Source: Tetranychus cinnabarinus (taxonomy: Eukaryota; Arthropoda; Arachnida; Trombidiformes; Tetranychidae). Taken from it: DNA of 64,000 nucleotides. A program made the translations under genes and the position numbers. Below the pieces are notes generated by a model. That model was not told where the DNA came from. It was given only the letters and a program-made list of their open reading frames with translations, and did no database searches. Of the stretch, positions 24,301-35,430 are shown piece after piece. Numbering within the stretch: position 1 is the first letter of the stretch; each line of letters begins with the position of its first letter. Where the stretch lies: NCBI GenBank assembly GCA_022266195.1, contig WHVY01000001.1, forward strand, positions 18,662,001 through 18,726,000, in the 5' to 3' direction.

Positions 24301-26611
24301 AGGTTGAAGAGTTGTTAATGGTTCATTGTAACTCAACATTTGTGAACAAGAATAAAATTTTTCGAAATTTTTCATGATCAAGAAAACAAAATAACCTTTC
24401 CAAAAAAGGTTATCAAGGTGAAATGAGTGGGAAAACTGTATACTCTGAATGGATTGAAATGGTGAAGAGAAAAGAATTATTTTACAGAATCTTCAATCAT
24501 GGTAAATTGTCGTCTGATGGTAAATGCCAACCTTGTTTCAGACTTTTCTTGCAATTTTCAATTTCTTTTCACATTAAATCAAATGACAAGTTATTGGTTG
24601 ATTTAATGGCATCATTAGTGTGAATCTTGCTTCGATTCATCAATTTCATTTTGCCTTGGTTCAGCATCATGAATTATCAAGAATCATAAACTATCAATGA
24701 ATAATGGTAAAGTTATTTGAGAGGGAGAAAAAAGAAAATTGTTAGACTGTCTATTATCGTTCTCATGAGATTGTGAAGGAACCTCAATGAAGCTGATTTG
24801 TATTGGAATCCCTGATGAGTTTACCTTTCAAGATGCTTTTTGTATGCAACTCAGAATTTGAAGGTTCCCAGGCAAACCTGGAGGCAGTTTATTTGAATGA
24901 CAAACTACAAGATTGGGAGAAACAAAAAAGATAAAGAAGCAAGGAGAAAAAAGAGAATAAATGATGATAATGATGATGATGAGAAAAGGGAAAAATAACA
25001 ACAGAATAGTAACTGAACTCATGATATTTTGTTGAGGTTATTCAATGTTGTTTCTATTCAATGGAGGCAACTTTTTCCATCTCTAAAAATGTTGATCATT
25101 CTTGTTCAATCCAATCATCTTGGTTTATCTTATTCCATTTCTTTACCTGAAACTTAGTTTCTCAACACTTTTCTAGTTTACCTTTTCTCTTGTTCATTGT
25201 TTCTTGCTTTTTTTAAGCTCATTTTTTATTCCCTGTAATGTTATCAATTTTCAAATAAAAATGTTTCACCAAACAATTTTCAGCTAATTTTATTGAATTG
25301 CAATTTCTTTGTTCGTGATAATGGTATTCATCGTTACGTTTGGGCAAGAAAATTTGCAATTTAAATGTTTCTTTTCTACCTTCTTTAGTTGAGTTCAATA
25401 TTTTACAAATATTTAAAACATTGCGAAATGAAGCAGAATTGGTGAATCAATTTCATTTATTCATGACATTCAATGGAGACAAGTTGTGAAGAGTTGAAAG
25501 GATTGAGAAAAAATGCAAGAAAATGTTGAAATGGTTAAAATAACTTGTGATGAAATTGAAATGTTCAGCTGGCTGAGAAACTGTGAGCAGATCGAAAAGA
25601 TAAGCTCATGTTGAGATATTTTTGGACGATTTGGTTTTGATCCTTTTTACTGAGAATTTTACTTTTACAAAAGACTTGGAATTTTCCCTGGAACTTGGAT
25701 TATGTTTAGATAATATAAGAACACAATCGAAGTATAAGCTTGTTATTCTACAGTTGTATTATTAGTTTACAGTTGACTTGTGAAAATTTTAATAAGAGTT
25801 ACACATGTTACTAAAGACCAACTGAAACAAGCTCAGAAAGTGTTTTCATCTCAGTTCATTTCAAGTATTTTTAAGAGTGCAAGATGAAAATGGCTCAATG
25901 AAATGCCAAAAGAAACATGAAAGACGGACTATAGCTAAACTTTCTGATGCTATTTTGGCGGAGAAGTCGATGATTCGATTAGGAGAAGCAGAATGAAGAA
26001 AACAGTTTTGTAAAAAAAAGATTTTCGAGAGCATAATAAATGATAAGAGCAAGTTTCTGACAATTGTCATTCGATTTTCAAACAAAGGATCGAAAACCTT
26101 TAATGAGCAAACAAGAGTTGATTAACTGAAAACTTTCAAAACAGATTGCTGTCATATTATGTATTGTAAGTCTTATTACTGCATTATATTGTTAATGAAT
26201 GTCTCTATTGATTGATCTATCTGGGAAAAAGTGGAAATTGAATTCAAGATTGATTTGATGTAGGTTGAACCAACTTTTCATGTGACAATGTTGAACATTT
26301 CAAATGTTGAAAAAAAAGAAAAAAAGATTTGCATGAAACAGACAAGATTCATCATGAGAAAAGGGGAATGAAAGTTTGATGGGAAAGAGAAAGAAAAGTG
26401 TGGTTCTTGAAATGAATAACTTACCCTTAATATACCAAAAAATGAATGACGATATAAGAATGAATAAGAGGACAAATATGGTTATAAATGTGATATGAAG
26501 TTTATGAATTGGTCGGTAAATTGTTTTGTACCAAGCTTCTTTATTGTCAACTCGATTCTCTGATAGTTTAACATCACCAATGGCAGTTTCAACTTCAACC
26601 TCTGCACTCAT
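15320..26611 (-). CDS. Corin: Corin-like type II transmembrane serine protease, six exons, 648 aa
   Basis: Exons (minus): 26611-26425, 23535-23248, 17879-17733, 16953-16219, 16146-15652 and 15414-15320; 1,947 nt with every internal junction in phase 1. Order of parts: short cytosolic N-terminus, one membrane segment (about residues 38-60), Frizzled cysteine-rich domain (about 79-195), two LDLa repeats (209-243, 246-280), SRCR-like region (about 281-380), then a trypsin domain after the activation site R394|IVGG. The catalytic triad is complete: His437 (AAHC), Asp487 (NDIALL), Ser586 (GDSGGP). Asp580 in the pocket predicts cleavage after Lys/Arg. This order matches Corin, known in mammals for activating pro-atrial natriuretic peptide and present in insects. 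Mammalian Corin has two Frizzled and eight LDLa modules, so this is a reduced form. The natural substrate here is unknown. Introns 1 and 2 are large (2.9 and 5.4 kb). Confidence 0.93.
17880..23247 (-). other. Large intron 2 of the Corin-like gene
   Basis: A 5.4-kb intron that splits the Frizzled domain between its PC...C motif and its WP...C segment. It contains only short chance frames. A minus-strand frame at 19585-19821 begins at a TTG just after a possible acceptor, but has no recognised domain and no ATG. No nested gene is supported. Confidence 0.7.
23536..26424 (-). other. Large intron 1 of the Corin-like gene
   Basis: A 2.9-kb intron between the transmembrane exon and the Frizzled exon. 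The donor is G|GTAAGT and the acceptor ends in AAG. AT-rich, with no further exon detected. Confidence 0.75.
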
Positions 26612-28069
26612 ATTTTTGCTACTTTATGTTTATCTTTTTTTTATAATTTTTGTTGATTGATTGATTAAATCCGAATTTTGTACGGTGAATATTTAAGAGT
26701 TTGAGGGCAGAACTTTTTTGACTTTTGGATTGGATTCTTGATTCCTTTCTTTTTGTTATGTTTAAAGAAAACTATTGACGATTAAGAGAGATTCTGGGTG
26801 TTAGTAATGGATGATTTGGAAGAGGCAAGAGTAGCACATTAGATGAGTGCAATTAAGGTGAACATTTAAGGGAGACTTGATAACAACTGTTAGGCTTCTT
26901 TGATTCACAACCAACGTTGAAGCGGAAAATTCAATTTGCTTTTGAAACTTTTTCTCAAAACTTGCAATTCCAGTTACATGGAAACATTGAAAATTATTTG
27001 TTTAATCTGTAGCACAGTTTTGAAGATGATGGAAAATATTTGATGTTTTAGTGCAAAATTGAATGAGCAATTTTGAAGGGACAACTTAGTTGATTCACTT
27101 TGAAACTTTGTATTACATCAACTTTTTGTGAAACCATCTTCATTGAGCATTTGTTAACTAATGTCGAAGCTTGAATATCTTTGCTGTTGCTCATGTAAAA
27201 AATTAAATTCAACACTAAACTGGCATTAAATGTTTAGTCAAATTACAGTCTCACAGGTTGAAGTGTATTTGATTTGACATTTATTATTGTGGTTGCTTCA
27301 TTGAAGGCTGAATGGAATAAATTCAGGAAGATAATGAAATAAAAGAAAAAATACGAGTGAGAAAACATTTAGCTCAAGAGTTTTATCTGAATAGATCATG
27401 CGCTGATAAAGTAAAGTTTTATCGCAAAAAGCATCTGGGAGTGAAGTAACGAGTGTTAAGGATAAACTCCAATGGATTGCTTGGATCGATGATTCTTATC
27501 TTGGGATGTTTTTCATCTGCTGTGAATGCATCTCGATTATCATTTTTTGTTAATTTGTTCTGATTCATCTGCCTTTTTATAATTATTGTAATAATTATTA
27601 CAAATATTGTGAAAAAATGAATAATTAGTAAAATTTCCTGCCTAGAGGGTGCTTCGATGATAACGTATCGCAAATTTCGTTTGTTTACATGTGATGAATT
27701 CAATCCAATCTGAAAAGATCAGAATTATTAATGACAAGCTGTCGGAATGATAAATATTAAAATTACAATCTTTCGTGTTCGTCATTTTGATGATATTTAT
27801 TTGGCATGAAAAAGACTTTCTTTTAGCTCAGATAAAATTTTTCGAGTTGATGCTTTGCAGGTTGTAGGGGCACGAAATCGACCTCAATTGTTTTACTGAG
27901 ATACTATTAGAATGTCACGATAAAAGAGGGGCCGACTAAAAGTAGAATATTTTTTAATATAGACCGAGGCCAATAATAGTTCTTAGTTTATTTGAAAGGT
28001 AATGTTTAGGTGACAAATTTCCGATCACTGATGAAAATTGATCTATTGATTGCACTTATTTAATTTTTA
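26612..28069. other. Upstream region of the Corin-like gene
   Basis: Intergenic and AT-rich. A minus-strand frame at 27703-27419 contains a hydrophobic segment but opens with TTG; its first ATG follows a possible splice acceptor. It could be an unrecognised exon, but nothing ties it to a neighbour. The Corin-like promoter and any 5' UTR exon should be here. Confidence 0.45.
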
Positions 28070-29620
28070 TACATTCTTTTAACTGTGGTACAGTTTTGTG
28101 TGATGAGCGCTTGACCATCTCGTCTAAATAGTCCCAAAGATAATAGTCAAGAGGGTTTAATCCAAGATCTTCTGCTTATCAATCTTTCTCCGGAATAGAA
28201 GTTCTAAAGCTTGATCAGTACAATGCGCAGTAGCTCCGTCCTGCTGGAACCAGAACTCAGCAAAATTTCCAAAGTTTTGCAATGATTGAACTCTAAATCA
28301 ATCATTTTTTGATTATTAAATTGATCCACATTTTCGGTAAAAAAGAAAGGTCCAATAATACCAACGGAAGACAAAGCACGTCAAGTGTGAACGCTAGGTG
28401 AATGTGCAACGAGCTCATTAAAGAAAGTTGGTCTCTCTCGACACCATCGTTTATTGCAAAGAGTAACAAGAGACTGCACGACAAGGTGAGGGGTGCAAAA
28501 TGAGATAAGAAAAGGGCAATCTCTCGCTGATAGATGGCGCAAGAAAGACTCTCTTTCTTTTCTCTTTCTTTTACAATTTTTCCCTCTCTTTTTCTCTTTC
28601 TTTTTCTTTCTTTTCATAATTAAAAATTAACTTAAAACAATTAATATTAACATTAGAAAAGGCTTTTTTGATTGTTTTTAATAGTTTAAATGTTATTTTA
28701 ATTGATTTTGATGGTTTTTATGCTTGGTTTTCTCATTAAGTAATGAATTGATTAGGATTTAACAGAGGAATGCAATTTTAACAAGGAAAATCTGAACTTA
28801 TCAAGCAAATGTCTATCAAAAAGTTTTTTTTATTTATTTCAATCTACATATATTTCATTTTAAACAATTTCTTCATCGGACATTCCGGTTCTGTCTCTTT
28901 TCCTGCCAGGTCATTCGCCACTTGAATCTTTTCCTGTGCAAACTCCATCATTGTTCCAGGTCCAGTGCAGATTCACTTTCATAAACATTTCACTTTATCA
29001 ATACATCAATTTGTCAATTTTGTAATATTCCACTTATGTTATCGCATCAATTTGTTAATATATTTCATGTAATGTCACTTTTGCTCATAATATCAATTAA
29101 TAAATAATGTTAATTCAATTTATGCATAAAATTCTCTATTTCTACTCGGTTTAATGATTCCATTTCAGATATTATTTGTTAAAATTGCATTTCTATGTCA
29201 AATCATAACAAACACATAATTCAATAAGAAAAATAAGCATCGATATTGTTAAAATAAAGCAAAATAACATTAAATTGCTTTAAAATAAGTCAAAAAAGTC
29301 TTTTATATTGTTGATATTAATTGTTTTAATGTAATTTTTCATTTTGAAAAGAAAGAGAAAAGAAAGAGAAAAAGAGAGAGAAAAAATTGAAAAGAAAGAA
29401 AAAAGAAAGAGAGTCTTTCTCGCGCCATCTATCAGCGAGAGATTGCCCTTTTCTTATCTCACTTGTAACCCTCTACATCGTCGTGCTATCTCTTGCTCCT
29501 CTTTGGTTTATTGTTTTGGTGGTCTTCACGCCTTGATAAACAAAAATATTTCTCATAAGAGAACCAAATTTTGTAAACATCAATGTTAAGTGTAAAAAAT
29601 ACGAGTCTTTTGCATTTATT
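28070..29620 (-). pseudogene. Dead mariner/IS630-type transposase, split by a later insertion
   Basis: Minus-strand translation in shifting frames gives the landmarks of a Tc1/mariner-IS630 transposase in the right order. First comes IWFSYEKYFCLS with DHQNNK (29620-29514), then RERPTFFNELVAHSPS, SVGIIGPFFF, FWFQQDGATAH and GLNPLDYYLWDYL (28448 down to about 28080). The first catalytic Asp of the usual FSDE motif is Tyr here. There is at least one in-frame stop in the segment before GIIGP, plus frame changes before FWFQQDGATAH and before GLNPLD. The two halves are separated by exactly one hAT-like element. The flanks could not be assigned to terminal repeats, so the element ends are unknown. 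Confidence 0.88.
28457..29505. mobile_element. hAT-like non-autonomous element (1,049 bp) with long inverted repeats and 8-bp TSD
   Basis: Both ends are flanked by the same 8 bases, GTTTATTG (28449-28456 and 29506-29513). The ends begin CAAAGAGTAACAAGAG and, on the other strand, CAAAGAGGAGCAAGAG. The inverted match extends for roughly 150 bases, including a purine-rich block and TCTATCAGCGAGAGATTGCC. An 8-bp duplication and CARRG-type termini are hallmarks of the hAT superfamily. The centre (about 28620-29340) is AT-rich with no transposase. Removing the element and one duplication restores a continuous mariner reading, QNNK then RWCRERP, which confirms the boundaries. Confidence 0.88.
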
Positions 29621-29910
29621 CGGTGCTGAAAGACGTTGACTGCTCGCGACCTGTAAGGAAAAAATCCCCGGTTTATGCAAAATCTGTTTCTGGGTTCGAA
29701 TCAAGATTGGTGGTGATTTACCACAAGCAACAACAATAATACCAAAGAAATAGCGAAAAATTTAATTTAATTGCACTCAAAATTAAATCTAAATTAAATT
29801 GTCAATAGATGGAGTCTATTTTACAATTTTCTTATCGCTTTTGCTGTTATCACTAACCAATGCTAGTCATTCGGTTTTCTGCTCTCAATGCAATTATAAA
29901 TTGACACCCC

Positions 29911-30343
29911 TTACGAGGGAACATACCCAAGTATGAAATCGATATAGAGATTTTATTGGTCGCTATCGGCACATTAGACCTTGGTAAAGATAAATATAAC
30001 GAAGTTAGCTGCTATCTTTTCGATTTCGGCATGTTATCGCCTTTTTTCTAGATAAAATTTGTATGCTTTTCTATGAGGATTTGTTTTATTGAATGCATCT
30101 AACTATTAATACTCTGTGCAATAAAAAGTATTTCATGTTTCAACATTTAAAAGTTTAAAAAATGAACTTACAAATCCTCATAGAAAAGCCTACGAAATTT
30201 TCAAGAAAAAAGGTGACAAAATGCCGAAATCGAAAAGATAGCAGCTAATTTCGTTATATTTATCTTTACCAAGGTCTAATGTGCCGATAGCGACCAATAA
30301 AATCTCTATATCGATTTCATACTTGGGTATGTTCCCTTGTTAG
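29911..30343. repeat. Foldback element: 174-bp inverted arms around an ~85-bp loop
   Basis: The left arm 29911-30084 and the right arm 30170-30343 are near-perfect reverse complements, with only scattered mismatches and small shifts. Both contain GGGAACATACCCAAGTATG at the outside and TTTTCTATGAGGATTTGT at the inside. No coding potential. The transcript could form a long hairpin. This is most likely a MITE or foldback transposon; a clear target duplication could not be read. It lies about 410 bp upstream of the first receptor gene. Confidence 0.9.
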
Positions 30344-30753
30344 TGAGAAAATGACATTTCTAGCTTACTCCCTGAGATGTAATTTTCTCATCAATCTCTT
30401 TAAACTATAATTTTTATTTGTTTTTTATTCAAAAATCTTAAATATTTTATATTTCAGTTTTACTCATTGTGTGAATTTCAAAATGCATGCAAAGTGATTA
30501 TTAATGATCGATTCAATCAATTGAGGTATAATGTCCACAAGAATTATTATATTTTAATTTTTTGATTGATGAATATTGCACACCTGAGTTGATTCTGTAA
30601 GTATGATTTAAAAGAGGTTAATATCTTTATTTGCAACCTACAGGTATTGAGGGAGTGCATTTGCAAAATCATCATATTTTATTATAAACTATCACTTTGA
30701 AAGAGCAATTTTATTTTTAATTCATATCAACCTCACTTTGATATCACACTGAA

Positions 30754-32314
30754 ATGCAAAAAATGGTGCAAAATATTCTAAATGCTCTTTATCCATCTTT
30801 TATTTCTGATTTAATCAAAGTAGCTCAGTTAATATTTATAAATAAATCATATAATTATGATTTTGAACAGCTTGCACTTGAGTCGGCCACAAAGTTGGAA
30901 GAGCAAATGTCCTTTTATTCTGTTTCTAGATATGGATTGGATCAAACTTTTGATAAAATTGCCGTGATTAATCGACAGTTTGATGTAGGCAATTGGCTGA
31001 TTCGTGTTGTTACACTCGTTAACCTTGCCAGGATGATCATATTGCTAAAAGTAGATGATGAAACGGCCATTTACTTAGGTGATCCATTATTGAACTCTAA
31101 GGACAAATATTCATTGCTGATTGTGGTCATTGTTGGAATAACAGCCATGTATGTAACCCATGAATGTGCAGTTTTCATAGAGAGAAGAGGTGGATTTGTC
31201 GGTGCAGCTACCAACGTAACATATTTACTTAAAAATGGGTTTTCATATTATCCGTTCTCTCAACACCAAAAGAAAAACTTTTGCTGTTTTGTCTATTTAA
31301 TCTGTGTATTTCATAACAGCCTCATTTTCGTAATGTATCCTTACATCATTGTTCTCTATAACCATGAACTATGGTGGAATCAATACAATCATTTTTCACT
31401 TAAAACAATGCTCATCGCAGTTGCATGGACTATAACCTTAACATCAATCGTGATCTGTTTAGGTGCTCAAATGGTTTATCATAGTGCGTTATGTTGTATT
31501 ATTGCTGGTATTTTTCATTTTCACATAAAATCGTTAACAGATTCAACAACTCTGCTGATCAAGTGCATGGATAAGATGCAAATTGTAGAGGTAAAATGTG
31601 TCATTAGACAAACTTTACAGTTGTTCAACGAAATTGATTCAAGTTTCAGGAAAATTCGTTTCATTGTTTTGTATTTTTACACTGGAGTTGCTCTTCAGTC
31701 AATCTGGTTTCTTCATTTTGGCATATTCACTGGAAATCATTCTATTGTGTTGGATACTCTCATCGCTGGCCTTGGGATCACCGTGATAACTGATATTTCA
31801 GCGATAAGCTTGTTCTGTGCTGCATTAACCAACAAGGTAAAACTTTACTTATAACGTTTAATGCCATGTTTTATGAAATTGAATACATTCGCCGTCCGGT
31901 TATCTGCACAATTCAATCCGTTTTTTTTTGGATTTGTTTAACAATAGGTTGAGAGTCTCTATCCAAAGTGGCATCGAATATATTCTAAAAGAAAAATACC
32001 TATTTTCATGAAGTTACAGGTAACCTATCATTTTTTGCCTAATCACTTTAGGATGATATCTTTTATGTTGCATTCACTCAGCTCAATAGAGTGATTTTTA
32101 CCATTTCAGATTATTGAAATCTTAAATAGGATAACATTACCCACAAATGGCATCCAGATTGGTGATTATGGTTTAATAACGAAACAATTTGTGCTAAAGG
32201 TAAATGCAAATAAATTTTTGATCATTGATTAATTTTCTGCATTTCTGTCAGTTTCTTCTAGAGTTTGCATCCATGTTAATGTTATTTAAATGCAATTTCG
32301 GGTCATTATTTTGA
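30754..32314 (+). CDS. Gustatory-receptor-like 7TM chemoreceptor, copy 1, 435 aa
   Basis: Four exons: 30754-31836, 31948-32019, 32110-32199 and 32252-32314, all phase 0. The long first exon encodes several hydrophobic membrane segments and basic loops (for example SFRKIRFIVLYFYTG). The three short exons give the C-terminus, with VESLYPKWHRIY, then DYGLITKQF, a variant of the TYxxxxxQF signature of insect gustatory receptors, then FLLEFASMLMLFKCNF. One large exon followed by three small phase-0 exons is typical of arthropod Gr genes. In the family these form ligand-gated cation channels in sensory neurons; the ligand is unknown. The gene is the upstream partner of a tandem pair. The start ATG sits where the paralog alignment also begins. 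Confidence 0.87.
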
Positions 32315-33206
32315 TAAGAATGCCATCAAATCATGTCAAAATCAAATAAGAGCTAAGGTTTTACGGACTAAGGTGAAACTTAAAAATCACACGCTTTCGC
32401 TAACCAATGATAAAATTAATAATGAATACAAAAACAGGTGATTATTTGAATTTAATTGCTTTTTATCTGAAATCAATGATTAATCAGAATTTTATTTGCT
32501 TCTCTTCCAGTATACATGGATATGAATTTGCTGCACTGCAAGTAATAGTATCAATAATGATTATAAACCTTTGATCTAATTTTTTTTGAGATTAAAGGGA
32601 TTTGATGTAACCAAATGTCCCATTTTGCCACACCTCAGTCTGTATCATTGTTATCATGACTATTGAAACTATGACTAACTAACATGATCTTTTTTTCTGT
32701 GATTGAAAATATGTTGAATGATATGAGGTTATGTTGACTTAGTGCTCCTTGCTGTGTAAGTTTCAAAGATGGCATAATTTTTAGTCCACAAAAATATCCC
32801 TCCGAAGAGCAATATTTTAAATACATCGCAAGTCTTTTTAAGGACCATTTAATTGAAGAAAATGTTCAGCTGAACTGTACTGAAACTACAAAAATTTGAG
32901 TGCAATTTTTGATAAAGTCAAGAGATAGTTTGCAACACTACAAAGAATGATTTGAAAAATAAAGTTGCATTATTTTGTATAAATTTTACGAATAATGATC
33001 AATATGATGTTTCAAATCGACCTCAAACTCCAAACACTTTTCTTATCTTACTAATACACAAACTAAACTATCAATATTCAAAATGAACCTGGTTCCAAAT
33101 GTCATTTTCACACTATTTCGTCATTTTGTCACAAAGGAACTTCTTTATCGTAAGTGAACACACAGTCTCAAGCTTATTTTTTGCGTGTTTTTTTTAATTT
33201 GTGATA
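32315..33206. other. Duplicated 3' flank of receptor copy 1
   Basis: Non-coding. Several blocks (about 32345-32390 and 32840-32930) match sequence downstream of receptor copy 2 (about 37030-37090 and 37280-37360). The duplication unit therefore extended well past the stop codon, to about 32950. Confidence 0.7.
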
Positions 33207-33731
33207 ATGGAGTATGACGTTTTGACTTATAATTTACATTTGAATATGAAAGCTTATACTGTAACAAGAGGTCGTTTAAATAAACGCCTCACTTATGGTG
33301 AAAATATTATCTTTTTAGGTTTTCAGGAAGTTCCAAAAGCTGTTTTAGAATGCCCAACAATTAAGTTGAGCAATGCAGAAGGACAAAGAGACCGTCCAAA
33401 TAGATCAACTCCTACGGAAAGACTTCCTGGAGGGGATTCAATGATTGAATTTCGTCGAGTAGACCTTAATCACAATTGTTTTTATGCTACAGGCATCCCA
33501 ACCTTAATCAATGCTATTGTAGGTGCTGATAAAATTGCATTTATCAATGTTCATAGATCACCGAGTGATCTCAACAGAAACTTCTGGTATTATCTGTGAT
33601 GTTTGCTCGCCCGGCTCCTTAGCGGAGGTCGCGATGCAAATAATAGAGAACACCCACTAATGAAAGGAATTGTACTTGTCGGAGATTTCAATGCAGATAT
33701 TTCCCGCTTGGTACAAACACTTAAACATTAG
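33207..33731 (+). pseudogene. EEP-fold (endonuclease/exonuclease/phosphatase) sequence with in-frame TGA
   Basis: From ATG 33207 the frame reads YDVLTYNLHL, then IIFLGFQEVP (the Asn and Gln-Glu motif positions of the EEP superfamily), and later GIVLVGDFNAD (the GDFN motif). One in-frame TGA lies at 33597-33599; the same frame stays open on both sides of it up to TAG at 33729. The C-terminal SDH motif is not found, although an acceptor near 33840 could add a short exon. No reverse transcriptase is present, so this may be a LINE endonuclease relic or a decayed cellular gene. It looks like a pseudogene. Confidence 0.6.
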
Positions 33732-33998
33732 ACGACAAAGTTTTACATACTTTTTTTTCCAATTCTTCGCGGTTAAAATATTCATCGTCTCTGTTGCGAA
33801 TTTGGTAATAAAATATTCAATATTTCCCTTCTCTTCGCAGGTTACAACCCTCAATCCTCCTCAATCCAAGCCCCTTTATGAAATAGCAATTTTCAAAAAT
33901 CAATAAAGTACTTAATAAAAAAAGGATGAAAAGAATAAAACAAAAAATACAATCAAATAAATACAAGAAAACACAAAAAAGCGATACATTATTCTGTG

Positions 33999-34722
33999 TC
34001 ACTCGAAGATAACCCGCTGTCTATTTCGGAGTAAGGTGCACGTACGATCATAGTCCAACTCCATTCTCAGCAAACGATGATTCGAACCATTCAACATTTC
34101 ATGAGTTACGAAGTCGGTTGTTCCTCTCACCCATGTTAGCTCAAAACCTTGAGCACAGAAAGATCATATTGCTCCATTATTTAACCAATTTATCACCTTT
34201 CCAAGCTTTTCTGGTGTCCCATGTCCAATAGCTCTTTTTTCAGCAACAGGAGTGATAAACGTTGAAACCACCTAGTATCATCACCGATTCAGCTTGATCT
34301 GGCGTAAGGTATGCAAAGAATCGATTTACAATAGATGAGAATTGCTCTCTGCAGAGCACTGTATTTGTCTGCGTCAAAAAAATAGATCCTAACATCACTA
34401 CCATATGTATCCAGCGTAAAGCTACGATTTTAGAGACTCTAATAGGAAACGCAGTTTCTTGATACAAACTTAAAGTCTCACTATTTGCGATTTTTATAGA
34501 TGTGGAATGATGGTGTGAAGATTTGGACACTTCAACAACATTTCTGTTGCTTCCAATAGAATCAGTAATAACCTCTGTGAAAACACAAATGTTTGAATTT
34601 GAAGTTGTAGCGAAAGTTGTCCGAAAAGTTGTTGCCTCATTTGTCCGTCCACAATTTCCATAAAAATTAGAAATATTATCAGCTAATGGCTTATCGACAC
34701 CCGTCATTAGATCCCTACACAA
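33999..34722 (-). pseudogene. Second EEP-fold sequence, frameshifted, with in-frame TGA
   Basis: Minus strand. The first frame reads NSNICVFTEV, the position of the EEP Glu motif, and ends near VMILGGFN, a degraded GDFN. After a frameshift near 34260 it continues as AIGHGTPEKLGKVINWLNN, passes one TGA at 34166-34164, then reads FELTWVRGTTDFVTHEM and ends with NGSNHRLLRMEL, the SDH-like terminal motif. It faces the plus-strand copy at 33207-33731. The two share the fold but are strongly diverged, so this is not a recent inverted duplicate. No intact product is expected. Confidence 0.6.
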
Positions 34723-34740
34723 AACAATATTTGAAAACTT

Positions 34741-35430
34741 TCAATAAATAATACTGTGATACATTTTATATGAGAGGAATCGAAGATTTATAATTCATTT
34801 AAAAGGGTATTGAGCGCTGTCCTATAAGAAATTCACAGTTGCATAATATTCCTTGAAATTGTTTTTTTTGCACTAATTAGCTGATATTGTGCTAAAAGTC
34901 TTTTATCATGAATGCAATATAATTTATTAATACATTTCTCACAGCTTTACAGCTTAAAAATTGAATAGTTCTTATCATGTAAGCACACAGAAAAATAATT
35001 TGCATGGAAAATTACAGCCACCTATTCAATGTTTTCAAGTAAGTTGCCAGTCAACTCCGATTAATAATAATTCAGGCGTTGATCACCTTACGATCAATTG
35101 CTCGATGATATTCTTACATCTTTAATAATTAATTGTTTTTTAAAATTACAGGTGAATCTATATGTTTACTGCAACAAAGAAAACTTGAAATTAATTTTCA
35201 ATGCTTTATTGGAATTATTTAGTGCATGCAAAGTAATTAAGCATGATGATTCCAATTGATCAATGGTAGTAAAAAATCGATATTGGTCAATCGATAGTGA
35301 TCTTTTTGAATTAATACTCAAGTTCATAATTTATTCAAACAAATGAAAACTTGATAAGTCAACATCAAAAGCAAAGAGTAAAGAAGTTTCTTTACTCTTT
35401 GATCAAGTCTCCATTTCCAGCTACAATTGG
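34741..35430. other. Upstream region of receptor copy 2
   Basis: AT-rich and non-coding. A block near 35220-35270, including GTGCATGCAAAGTAATTA, resembles the region at about 30480-30530 upstream of copy 1. This marks the left part of the tandem duplication unit and possibly shared promoter sequence. Confidence 0.6.

Noticed and set aside
27419..27703. Minus-strand frame with a hydrophobic segment upstream of the Corin-like gene
   Set aside because: It opens at TTG, not ATG; the first ATG directly follows a possible splice acceptor; no homology or partner exon found.
28070..29620. Possibility of an active mariner transposase
   Set aside because: First catalytic Asp is replaced, frame changes and stops are present, and the gene is split by an insertion.
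29637..29720. GGTTCGAATC box-B-like sequence suggesting a tRNA or SINE
   Set aside because: No box A at the right distance and no cloverleaf can be formed; lies next to the mariner relic.
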